From Streptomyces albospinus (GTDB taxonomy: Bacteria; Actinomycetota; Actinomycetes; Streptomycetales; Streptomycetaceae): 64,000 bases of DNA. The notes under the pieces are model-generated. The model worked only from the letters and a program-made list of their open reading frames with translations, made no database searches and was not told where the DNA came from. The stretch spans positions 1 to 64,000 of the forward strand of contig NZ_BMRP01000003.1 in the NCBI RefSeq assembly GCF_014648695.1. Reading direction: 5' to 3'. This document shows positions 54,631-62,770 of the stretch, piece after piece. The number at the start of each line of letters is the position of its first letter. Within the stretch, counting starts at the first letter, position 1. A program made the translations under genes and the position numbers.

Positions 54631-54861
54631 GACGCTCTCCTCTCCGGACTCTGCGGTGAACGGCGGGGGGCGGTGGGCCGGGCCCCGCCCGCGGTTACCA
54701 CTTCACGCCACTTCACGCCGGGTCGCGACGGCGCGCGACGCGAGCTGATCCGGAAGGTGCGGGGGCCGAGGTGCCTGTTGCTGTTTCGGCAACGAAGTTG
54801 GCGCGATGCCGGGTCCGCACCGGACCCTCTCCCGTACACGGAGGAAGAGGGGAACACATCC

Positions 54862-55515
54862 ATGGCTCACGGCAACGGCACGAGTGACGGCACCACCATC
54901 CCGGACCACGAGTTCTGGGACACGTTCTACGCGGAGCACGACCAGATCTGGAGCGGGAATCCCAACGTCGTGCTGGTCCGCGAGACCCGCGGCCTGACGC
55001 CGGGGACCGCGCTCGACCTGGGCTGCGGGGAGGGCGCGGACACGGTCTGGCTGGCCGGGCAGGGGTGGCGGGTCACCGCCGTCGACGTCTCCCGGGTGGC
55101 GCTCGGGCGGGCGGCCGGGCAGGCGGCAGCGGCGGGGGTCGCGGACCGGGTCGACTGGCAGTGGCACGACCTGGCGGAGTCGTTCCCCGAGGGCAGCTTC
55201 GACCTGGTCTCGGCGCAGTTCCTGCACCACCCGAGCGAGATCTTCCGGGAGAAGATCCTGCGGCGGGCGTCCGGTGCGGTGGCGCCGGGCGGGGTGCTGC
55301 TGATCGTCGGGCATGCCGGATTCCCCGCCTGGGAGGAGCACGGCCACGAGGAGGCGCACTTCCCCACGCCCGACGAGGTCCTGGCGGCCCTCGCGCTCGC
55401 GGAGGGCGAGTGGGAGGTGCAGCTCAGCGAGGAGCACGAGCGCATCCAGAACGGCCCCGACGGGCAGCCGACCACCCGTACCGACAATGCGCTGAAGGTG
55501 CGGCGGCGGGGCTGA
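54862..55515 (+). CDS. Class I SAM-dependent methyltransferase
   Basis: A 217-residue methyltransferase. Motif I is ALDLGCGEGADTVWLA (about 50-65), followed by VTAVDVSRVALGRA and the post-II region FDLVSAQFLHHP. It resembles the TehB/thiopurine-type small methyltransferases, some of which detoxify chalcogen oxyanions. Substrate not certain. The ATG at 54862 is behind aggaagagggg. Convergent with the M1 peptidase gene. Confidence 0.85.
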   Translation: MAHGNGTSDGTTIPDHEFWDTFYAEHDQIWSGNPNVVLVRETRGLTPGTALDLGCGEGADTVWLAGQGWRVTAVDVSRVALGRAAGQAAAAGVADRVDWQWHDLAESFPEGSFDLVSAQFLHHPSEIFREKILRRASGAVAPGGVLLIVGHAGFPAWEEHGHEEAHFPTPDEVLAALALAEGEWEVQLSEEHERIQNGPDGQPTTRTDNALKVRRRG

Positions 55516-55530
55516 CCGCGGCCGGCGCGG

Positions 55531-55551
55531 CGGCGGGCGGCGCGCCCGCCG
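55531..55551. terminator. Bidirectional hairpin
   Basis: CGGCGGGCG / CGCCCGCCG with a 3-nt loop, between the convergent methyltransferase and M1 peptidase genes. Confidence 0.65.
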
Positions 55552-55578
55552 ACGCGCGGCTGTGTGTCGGCGGTGTCG

Positions 55579-56982
55579 TCAGGCCGCGAGGCGCGGCAGC
55601 GGCTTCTCGTACAGCCAGGAGTGCAGCAGCGGGCGGACCGAGTGCGCCGCGGAGCGTTCGGCGTGCGCGACGAACGCGGGGGTGTCGGCGCTGGCACCGC
55701 GGTGGCTGTCGTGCCAGCTGCGGAGCATCGCGAAGAACCGGCCGTCGCCCATGGCGGTCCGCAGCGCGTGCAGGGTGCAGGCGCCGCGGACGTAGACCCG
55801 GTCGTCGAAGATCCGTCGCTGGCCGGGGTCGGCGAGCCGGAAATCCTGGTTGCGGGCCTGGAGCGAGCGCCATGCCTGCTGGGCGATCTCGCCGGCGTCG
55901 TCCTCGCCGATGTGCTCGGACCACAGCCACTCCGCGTACGTGGCGAAGCCCTCGTTGAGCCAGATGTCGCGCCAGTCGCGGAGGCTGACGCTGTTGCCGT
56001 ACCACTGGTGGGCGATCTCGTGCGCGACCAGGGTTTCCGATCCGCGGTGGCCGTCGATGTGGTTGCTGCCGAAGACGGACAGCGTCTGGTTCTCGACCGG
56101 GGCACCGAGTTCGGCGTCCACCACCACCGCGCCGTACGCCTCGAAGGGGTACTGCCCGAAGTAGCCGCTGAAGGCGCGGAGCATCTCCGGCTGGCGTGCC
56201 AGATCGTGCTCCGCGTCGTCGGCCATCCACGCCGGGTATGCGTTGTGCAGCGCGATCGGCTTGTCCGCCGTGCCGACGTGGACGGTGCCGCTGTCGTGGC
56301 GGAAGCGGCCCGTGTAGAGCGCGGCGAGGTACGGGGCCATGGGGCCGGGGTGGTGGTAGGTCCAGCACTCCTGGTGCCCGGTGCGGCGGCGTTCGAGCAG
56401 GGTGCCGTTGGCGAGCGCGTGGTGGCCGTGCGGGACGCTGATCCGGAAGGTGAACGCGGCCTTGTCGTCCGGGCGGTCGTTGCACGGGAACCAGGACGGG
56501 GCGCCGAGCGGCTGGGAGGCGACCATGGTCCCGTCGTGCGGGTCGCCGGTGCGGTCCCAGCCGATCGGGCCGAACGGGGAGCGGACCGGCTTGGGCCGGC
56601 CGCTGTAGCCGATGTCCACCATGAAGTGCGCCCCCTTGGCGAGCGGGCGCGGGGTGTCCAGGTACAGCTTCCCGTCCCTCTGCCGGGTGCGGACCCGGTT
56701 CCCGTCGATCCGGGCGGTGTGCACGGACAGCCGCGACAGGTCGAGTTCGACCCGGTCCAGGGACCGGTTGGCCACCGCCTTGATCCGGGCCCGCCCGTTC
56801 AGGCTGGCGTTCACCGGGTGGTAGGCCAGGTGCAGGTCGTACGAGGCGGTGTCGTGCGCGTAGGTGCCGTGGCGGGGGAAATAGCGGTCGGTGAGCGGTC
56901 CGGTGAGGCCGTCCGCGACCGTCGCGGCGAGCGGCAGCAGGGCGGCGCCCCTGATCAGGGCGCGCCGACTGCATCGGGTCAC
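55579..56982 (-). CDS. M1-family zinc metallopeptidase (candidate poly-lysine hydrolase)
   Basis: A 467-residue gluzincin. The zinc site is HEIAHQWYGN (H321, E322, H325) with the third ligand E344 in LNEGFATYAEW; the M1 signature GAPVENQTL comes before. The N-terminus (RCSRRALIRGAALLPLAATV) looks like a short Tat- or lipoprotein-like export signal. The GTG at 56982 overlaps the Pls-like gene's stop by 4 bp. The S. albulus poly-lysine-degrading enzyme (Pld) is a zinc-dependent aminopeptidase, so this coupled peptidase is a good candidate for trimming the product or self-protection (inference). Confidence 0.85.
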   Translation of the reverse strand: MTRCSRRALIRGAALLPLAATVADGLTGPLTDRYFPRHGTYAHDTASYDLHLAYHPVNASLNGRARIKAVANRSLDRVELDLSRLSVHTARIDGNRVRTRQRDGKLYLDTPRPLAKGAHFMVDIGYSGRPKPVRSPFGPIGWDRTGDPHDGTMVASQPLGAPSWFPCNDRPDDKAAFTFRISVPHGHHALANGTLLERRRTGHQECWTYHHPGPMAPYLAALYTGRFRHDSGTVHVGTADKPIALHNAYPAWMADDAEHDLARQPEMLRAFSGYFGQYPFEAYGAVVVDAELGAPVENQTLSVFGSNHIDGHRGSETLVAHEIAHQWYGNSVSLRDWRDIWLNEGFATYAEWLWSEHIGEDDAGEIAQQAWRSLQARNQDFRLADPGQRRIFDDRVYVRGACTLHALRTAMGDGRFFAMLRSWHDSHRGASADTPAFVAHAERSAAHSVRPLLHSWLYEKPLPRLAA

Positions 56983-59900
56983 GCGGCTGCACCGCCTTCC
57001 GAACGGGCCCCGGCGGGACGCGCCGCGCGCTCGCCGGCGATCGGGTTGCCGGCCCACCGGGTGTGGGCGGGCACGCTCTCGCCGCGCATGACCAGGGAGG
57101 ACGGTGCGATCGAGGCGCGGGCCCCGACGGCGGTCCCGGGGAGCACGATGCCGTGCGGGCCCAGGGAGGAGCCCTCGGCGAGGTGGACGGTGTCCAGCCG
57201 CATGATCCGGTCGTGGAAGAGGTGGGTCTGGAGGACGCAGCCGCGGTTGACGCTGACGCCGTCCTCAAGACTGATCAGGTCGGTCTCCGGCAGCCAGTAG
57301 CTCTCCAGCCACACCCCGCGCCCGATCTTGGCGCCGAGGGTGCGCAGCCACCAGTTGAGCACCGGGGTCCCGGTGAACGCCCCTGCCATCGACGGCACGG
57401 CGAGCGACTCGACGAAGGTGTCGTAGAGCTCGTTGCGCCAGACGAACGACGACCACAGCGGATGCTCGCTCACGGTGAACCGGCCGACCAGCAGCCACTT
57501 CGACGCGGTCGTGATGAGCAGCGCCAGGAGGCCGGAGGCCAGCATCAGCGGGGCGCCGACCAGCGCCGCGAGGCCGAGGCCGCCGTTGGTGAAGGCGGTC
57601 TGCTCGGCGAGGAACATGCCCTCGGCGAGAGCCATCCCGCACATCAGCGGCAGCACCCGGCACATCTCGACGGCGGCGCGGGCCATGACCAGCTTGCGCG
57701 GCGGTGCGAAGGTGCGCGCCGGGTCGGCCTGGGTCGCCACCCGCGGCAGCGGCATGGCGGGCCGGCCCAGCCAGGACATCCCGGGCTCGCCGTTCGCCGG
57801 GGCGTTGGAGAGCACGCCGACCAGGCTGTTGTCGGGCACGTCGTGGCCGGGGTCGACGATGCCGGAGTTGCCGACGAAGGCCCGGCGGCCGATGCGGACG
57901 TGCCCCAACCGCAGCCAGCCGCCGCGGATTTCGTAGGGCGCGACCAGGGTGTCGTCGGCGAGGAAGGCGCCGTCCTCGACGCGCAGCAGGGACGGCAGCG
58001 GCAGCACGGTGGAGATCTCGACGTGCTTGCCGACCTTGGCGCCGAGCAGCCGCAGCCAGTGCGGGGTGGCGAGGCTGGCGTAGATCGGGAAGAGGCTGCC
58101 GCGGGTGCCGTCCAAGAGGCGGGTCACCAGCCAGGCGCGCCAGGCGACCCCGCCGCTCGCGAGGTGCATCCCCGGCTTGATGCCGCGGCCGAGGATCCGC
58201 ACCACGGCGGCCGTCACAAGAATCGAACAACCTGTGGTCACGATCGCGAAGACCGGTGTGGCCACCATCAGGCGCACCGCCGCGGTGGCGAGAGTGCCGC
58301 TGCCGCGGATCAGGAAGTACGCACCGACCAGCGCGGGGACGGCGGACAGCAGCGCCAGCAGCGGCAGGCCCAGCAGGGAGAGCGCGTAGACGGCGCTCCA
58401 GCCGATCGAGCGCCGCCAGCGCGGGGCGGGCCACGCGGTGCCGGAGATCCGCTCGGCGGCGCCGGCCGGGCGGGCCGGGGAGCCGGTCCAGCTGTCGCCG
58501 TCGGGGATCTCGCCGTCCAGGCAGCTGCCGGCGGTGAGTTCGGCGCCCTGGCCGACGACGGCACCGGGCATCAGCATGCTGCGGTGGGCGACCCGGGCCC
58601 CGGCGCCGATGCGTACCGCGCCGATGTGCAGGGTGTCGCCGTCGAGCCACCAGCCGGAGATGTCGGCCTCGGGCTCGACGCTGCAACCGTTGCCGAGTTC
58701 GGCGAGGCCGGTGACCGGCGGCATGGTGTGCAGCGACACGTTGCGCCCGGTGGTGCAGCCCAGCGTCCGGGCATACAGCCGTGCCCAGGGCGTACCGAGC
58801 AGGGACGGGATGCCGAAGGCGGCGACGACGCGTTCGGCGGTCCACAGCCGCAGGTGGGTGGCGCCGCCGCGCGGGTAGGCACCGGGCTTGATGGAGCCGG
58901 CGAGCACCCGGGCGCCCAGGGCCCCGATGGCACAGCGCATGGGTGCACTGTAGAGGACCACCCAGCCGACGATGATCAGCCACCACGCGGTGTGCGGGGC
59001 CCAGGACTGCGGGGCGATCCAGCCGAGGATGTTGTCCGCGAGCGCGAGCCCGACGAGCCCGCGCAGCCCGGCGACGCCGTACAGGCCGGTCTGGACGAGG
59101 AATTGGACGACCGCGGTGCGGCGCGGGACCGGGCGCACCGGGCGCGCCTCGCCGACCGGGCCGCCGAGCGAGTCGAGGTGCTCGGCCATCTGGTGCAGCA
59201 CCGGGTGCCGGTACAGGTCGGCGACCGAGACGCCGGGGTGGTGCTCGCGGAGCATGGACGCCATCCGGGCGGCGACCAGGCTGGTGCCGCCGAGGGAGAC
59301 GAAGTCGGTGTCCGGGCCGGGCCGGACACCGAGCAGCTTCTCCCAGATGTCGGCGAGGCGGGCGGCGGTGCCATGCAGCGCCGGGCCGGCGTGGTCGCGG
59401 CCGGCGTCGTGTGCGGAGGGCAGCGGCCAGGGCAGCGCCTTGCGGTCGACCTTGCCGGACGTGCGGGTCGGCAGGCTGTCGACCTCTGCCAGTACGGGCA
59501 CCATCTGGCCCGGCAGCCGTTCCTTGAGCAGGGCTCTGGCCTTGTCCTGCTGGAAGCTGGAGCCGTCGCCGGAGCGCTGCTCGGGCACGACGTAGCCGAC
59601 CAGGACCTGGGTGCCGGCGGGGGTGGTCTGGACGGCCGCGGCGGCGCCGCGGACGCCGGGCAGGGCGCCGAGCGCGGCGTCGATCTCGCCGAGCTCGATC
59701 CGCCGCCCGCCGAGTTTGACCTGGTCGTCGGCGCGGCCGACGAACAGCAGGCCCGCGCGTTCGGCCCGTACGAGGTCACCGGTGCGGTAGGCGCGCGCGG
59801 TCCCCAGGACGTGGTCCGGCCGGAAGCGGTCGGCGTCCTTGACGGGGTCGAGGTAGCGGGCGTTGCCCACGCCGCCGATCAGCAGCTCGCCTTCCTCGCC

Positions 59901-60935
59901 GTACGGCACGGGCTGCCCGGCCTTGTCGACGACGGCCAGCTGCCAGCCCTCCAGCGGCAGGCCGATGCGTACCGGCTCCCCCGGCAGGAGGCGGGCCGCA
60001 CAGGCGACGACGGTGGCCTCGGTCGGGCCGTAGGTGTTCCACATCTCGCGCCCGGGGTGGGCGAAGCGGTCGACCAGCGCGGCCGGGCACGCCTCGCCGC
60101 CCACGATCAGCAGCCGGACCCGGTGCATCGCCTCGTCCGGCCACAGCGCGGCGAGCGTGGGCACGGTGGACACCACGGTGATCCCGCGCTCGACCAGCCA
60201 CGGGCCGAGCTCATGGCCGGCCCGGACCAGCGAGCGGGGCGCGGGCACCAGGCAGGCGCCGTGCCGCCAGGCGAGCCACATCTCCTCGCAGGAGGCGTCG
60301 AAGGCGACGGACAGGCCGGCCAGCACCCGGTCGCCGGGGCCCAGCGGCCGGTCCTGGAGGAACAGCGCGGCCTCGGCGTCGACGAACGCGGCGGCGGAGC
60401 GGTGGCTGACGGCCACGCCCTTGGGCGCGCCGGTCGAACCCGAAGTGAAGATGATCCAGGCGTCGTCCTGGGGGCCGGGGAGGCGCCGCGCTCCCAGGGG
60501 CCGGGCCAGGCCCGGAGGCTGGGGGTTCGGTCCGAGGACGCCGCAGACGGCGGCCTCCCGGAAGACGGTGGCGGCCCGCTCGTCCGGGTCGTCAGCGTCG
60601 ACGGGTACGTAGGCGGCGCCGCTGCGCAGGATGGCGAGGATCGACAGATACAGCTCCGCGGTACCGGACGGCACTCGGACTCCGACGCGGTCGCCGGGGC
60701 CGATCCCGTAATCCCGCAGCTGCCGTGCGCGGCGTTCGATCTCGATACACAGGTCGCGGTAGGTGATCACCTCGGAGCCCGTGTCCAAGGCGGTCGCCTG
60801 GGGGTATGCGGCGGCGGTTGCGTCGAGCACGTCGAGCAGGGTCCGCGGGTGCGGGGTGGTGGCTGTGCGGTATACGGCCCGGTCGGGCAGGTGCTCTGGT
60901 TGCTCGAAGGATGATTCGAGAAGGGGCGACGACAT
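56979..60935 (-). CDS. pls: Epsilon-poly-L-lysine synthetase-like NRPS (Pls)
   Basis: A 1318-residue membrane-bound single-module peptide synthetase, almost the length of S. albulus Pls (1319). The adenylation domain (about 30-510) has IIFTSGSTGAPKG and NTYGPTEATVVACAARL. The pocket residues I read as D, A, E, S, I, G, T, V, V (plus the invariant K) are close to lysine-activating codes, with an acidic Glu as expected for a basic substrate. A thiolation domain follows with S552 in FVSLGGTSLVAARM. The rest has six or so membrane helices separating three hexapeptide-type acyltransferase-like domains, as in Pls. It polymerises L-lysine through the epsilon-amine. Translationally coupled to an M1 peptidase. 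Confidence 0.9.
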   Translation of the reverse strand: MSSPLLESSFEQPEHLPDRAVYRTATTPHPRTLLDVLDATAAAYPQATALDTGSEVITYRDLCIEIERRARQLRDYGIGPGDRVGVRVPSGTAELYLSILAILRSGAAYVPVDADDPDERAATVFREAAVCGVLGPNPQPPGLARPLGARRLPGPQDDAWIIFTSGSTGAPKGVAVSHRSAAAFVDAEAALFLQDRPLGPGDRVLAGLSVAFDASCEEMWLAWRHGACLVPAPRSLVRAGHELGPWLVERGITVVSTVPTLAALWPDEAMHRVRLLIVGGEACPAALVDRFAHPGREMWNTYGPTEATVVACAARLLPGEPVRIGLPLEGWQLAVVDKAGQPVPYGEEGELLIGGVGNARYLDPVKDADRFRPDHVLGTARAYRTGDLVRAERAGLLFVGRADDQVKLGGRRIELGEIDAALGALPGVRGAAAAVQTTPAGTQVLVGYVVPEQRSGDGSSFQQDKARALLKERLPGQMVPVLAEVDSLPTRTSGKVDRKALPWPLPSAHDAGRDHAGPALHGTAARLADIWEKLLGVRPGPDTDFVSLGGTSLVAARMASMLREHHPGVSVADLYRHPVLHQMAEHLDSLGGPVGEARPVRPVPRRTAVVQFLVQTGLYGVAGLRGLVGLALADNILGWIAPQSWAPHTAWWLIIVGWVVLYSAPMRCAIGALGARVLAGSIKPGAYPRGGATHLRLWTAERVVAAFGIPSLLGTPWARLYARTLGCTTGRNVSLHTMPPVTGLAELGNGCSVEPEADISGWWLDGDTLHIGAVRIGAGARVAHRSMLMPGAVVGQGAELTAGSCLDGEIPDGDSWTGSPARPAGAAERISGTAWPAPRWRRSIGWSAVYALSLLGLPLLALLSAVPALVGAYFLIRGSGTLATAAVRLMVATPVFAIVTTGCSILVTAAVVRILGRGIKPGMHLASGGVAWRAWLVTRLLDGTRGSLFPIYASLATPHWLRLLGAKVGKHVEISTVLPLPSLLRVEDGAFLADDTLVAPYEIRGGWLRLGHVRIGRRAFVGNSGIVDPGHDVPDNSLVGVLSNAPANGEPGMSWLGRPAMPLPRVATQADPARTFAPPRKLVMARAAVEMCRVLPLMCGMALAEGMFLAEQTAFTNGGLGLAALVGAPLMLASGLLALLITTASKWLLVGRFTVSEHPLWSSFVWRNELYDTFVESLAVPSMAGAFTGTPVLNWWLRTLGAKIGRGVWLESYWLPETDLISLEDGVSVNRGCVLQTHLFHDRIMRLDTVHLAEGSSLGPHGIVLPGTAVGARASIAPSSLVMRGESVPAHTRWAGNPIAGERAARPAGARSEGGAAA

Positions 60936-61371
60936 CGATATGCCTCTGTTGTTCGGTGCCGGTGGGTGAAGACCCTCGGACGTTCGCCCCTACAGATGCC
61001 GCTGACCAGGCGCAAGGTTCGCGTGCCGGCCCAGAAATCCGCAAATCGAACACGTTGTGAACATGCCCGTCCCCCGCTTGGGCAGGCGGCACCGCGTGAC
61101 AGCCCCGGAACCCTGACCGCCGCGTTAGGAAAAATTGACTTGCTACGGGGGTTGTTTTCGGGCCGCGATGACCCATCAGTACAAAATCGCAGGTCAGAGG
61201 CTTACCGACAATCGGTTACGACCCCACCGGTCAAGCCTTGGCCAATAGATTGCGCAACCGCGCAATTATTCATTGAGTTCTCATGGCCGCCTCATGAACC
61301 TGTCACCACGACGCCATACCCTCGAAACGCCGCCGCCACACCTTCACCCATCAAATCTCTGCGGATCCCGG
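60936..61371. promoter_or_regulatory. Upstream region of the pls-like gene
   Basis: A 436-bp region without a gene, AT-richer (about 61120-61300) than anything nearby. It contains a palindrome ATTGCGC-AACC-GCGCAAT (61249-61266), a candidate operator. The pls promoter should lie here; no single -35/-10 pair stands out. Confidence 0.5.
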
Positions 61372-62154
61372 CTACTTGAAGATGTTCACGGCGCGGGCCA
61401 CGACCAGAACCACCGTCAGCAACGAGACCGCCGACTGGAGCAGCATCAGCATCTTGGCCCAGCGGGTCAGCGGCATCACGTCGGTCGGGCTGAAGGCGGT
61501 GGCGTTGGTGAAGGACAGATAGAGGTAGTCGGGGAACTGCGGCTCCCAGTGCTCCGGCGCCAGCTCCGGCGTCTGCATCTGCGGGAAGAGGAAGTCGGTG
61601 TACGTCCGCACGGCGTGTATCCGCGCGACCGGGCCACCGCGGTCCCACTCCCAGTACCAGAGCGCGAAGACGATCACGTTCGTCAGCCAGATGCTGCCGC
61701 CGGTCGCCAGCAGCGGCCCCGCGTCGTTGCCCTCGGTCCCGCGCACCAGGCCCATCACCAGATGCACCGCGGACCAGCCGTTCGCCGCGCTGATCATCGC
61801 GATCAGCACCAGCCCGGCCCAGCGGTACAGCTTCGAGGCCCGTTCGATCCGGTACGGATTGGCCGCGACCAGCGCGATCAGCAGCGCGGTCTCCAGGGTC
61901 GGCAGCAGCCACTCCGGATGGATCGCCAGCCGCTCCGGCAGCTGGAACTGGAGCGCCACCGCCACCAGCACCGCCAGCGTCGAGGGCCAGCGGGGTTCGC
62001 CCTTGGTCACCCGCCGCCAGGCGGGCAGCAGTCGGCGGCCCGCCTCCTCTATGCCGGAGACCGCGGGCGCCAGCAGCGCCTCGATACGGGCCAGCCGCTC
62101 GGAGTCGACGTTGCCCGGTTCGCCGGGCTGGGGGTGCTGGGACATGCGGCTCAT
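61372..62154 (-). CDS. Polytopic membrane protein (DUF1345-like)
   Basis: A 260-residue protein with about five hydrophobic helices. The end, YLYLSFTNATAFSPTDVMPL then LMLLQSAVSLLTVVLVVARA, resembles DUF1345 and small ion-channel-type proteins. The N-terminal 40 residues are cytosolic and charged. Same strand as, and upstream of, the pls-like gene but 436 bp away, so it is probably separate. Function unknown. Confidence 0.65.
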   Translation of the reverse strand: MSRMSQHPQPGEPGNVDSERLARIEALLAPAVSGIEEAGRRLLPAWRRVTKGEPRWPSTLAVLVAVALQFQLPERLAIHPEWLLPTLETALLIALVAANPYRIERASKLYRWAGLVLIAMISAANGWSAVHLVMGLVRGTEGNDAGPLLATGGSIWLTNVIVFALWYWEWDRGGPVARIHAVRTYTDFLFPQMQTPELAPEHWEPQFPDYLYLSFTNATAFSPTDVMPLTRWAKMLMLLQSAVSLLTVVLVVARAVNIFK

Positions 62155-62239
62155 GCTCGCCGCCGGCCGCGAGAGTGTCCAGCGCCCGAACTGTGGGGGA
62201 GCCCACTGCCGACCCCCGGGTTAAGAGTCAGTCAAAAGG

Positions 62240-62270
62240 TTGCGTTCCCGCGCAAGTGTGGGTCTACACT
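62240..62270 (+). promoter_or_regulatory. Possible promoter of the M-box leader
   Basis: TTGCGT (62240-62245) and TACACT (62265-62270) lie 19 bp apart, immediately before the riboswitch. The spacing is long, so this is tentative. Confidence 0.35.
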
Positions 62271-62291
62271 CGTAAAGGTTTGAAGAGAAGA

Positions 62292-62458
62292 GGTCACCTC
62301 GTTCGGTGAGGCGTCTTCACGGACACAGGCCACTGATCCCACCCGTCGAGAGACGCTCCGGATCAGGACAGGTCTCCCCGGCCCAAGGGGTGACCCCAAG
62401 TGGCTGCCCTCGCGAAGGGGATTACGCCGTGGAGTGCCAAAGCTCTGACGAGTTGGGG
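62292..62458 (+). ncRNA. M-box (ykoK leader) Mg2+ riboswitch
   Basis: Conserved M-box blocks appear in order: CTCGTTCGGTGAGGC at the 5' side, GGACACAGGCCACTG, CGTCGAGAGACGC, then GTGCCAAAGCTCT and the closing ACGAG strand that pairs with CTCGT. High Mg2+ folds the M-box and turns expression off (known of the class). Downstream lies an NRAMP-type transporter gene, consistent with Mg2+ uptake. Small hairpins (CCAGTC/GACTGG at 62463-62480; GGCGTA/TACGCC at 62505-62520) follow and may form the switching platform. Confidence 0.88.
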
Positions 62459-62543
62459 TGAACCAGTCGACGAAGACTGGTCCGCTCCTTGCCGAGTCGA
62501 CGACGGCGTAGCGATACGCCCCGGCCGGAAGGAGGCGAGAGAC

Positions 62544-62621
62544 ATGGATTGCAGTTGCAGTAGTCCGGGCCATCATCGGCCCGCCATCCGCTTGTCCTCG
62601 CACTCTTCCGGCACGCGGTAA
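62544..62621 (+). CDS. 25-codon upstream ORF in the M-box leader
   Basis: A short ORF beginning MDCSCSSPGHHRPAIRL with a strong Shine-Dalgarno (aaggagg, 62529-62535) nine bases before its ATG. It ends in TAA at 62619-62621, immediately before the left arm of a long inverted repeat. It lies between the riboswitch and the transporter gene, the position of a leader peptide. It is rich in Ser, His and Pro, with two Cys at the start. Too short to show homology; translation is inferred from the Shine-Dalgarno and placement. Confidence 0.6.
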   Translation: MDCSCSSPGHHRPAIRLSSHSSGTR

Positions 62622-62716
62622 CCATCTCCCCTGCGCGGCCTTCCCGCCGCGTCATGCGCCCGCACGGCCCCGAGCCGTGACGGGTCGCCGTGCTGCGCGC
62701 CCGCGCAGGGAAGATG
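62622..62716 (+). promoter_or_regulatory. Long-range hairpin after the upstream ORF
   Basis: CCATCTCCCCTGCGCGG (62622-62638) pairs with CCGCGCAGGGAAGATGG (62700-62716) with one mismatch. It encloses about 60 nt and ends 54 nt before the transporter ATG. The left arm starts at the base after the upstream-ORF stop, so a terminating ribosome would mask it. Confidence 0.6.
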
Positions 62717-62770
62717 GCTGCCCCGCGCCTCCAATACCTCTCCCTCCGGGGGGGACTTGGGAGGTACCTC

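Noticed and set aside
57063..60914. A 1283-codon open frame on the + strand opposite the pls-like gene
   Set aside because: It is the mirror frame of a high-GC gene: no family motif, Gly/Ala/Arg/Gln-rich, no Shine-Dalgarno, while the minus strand has full NRPS motifs.
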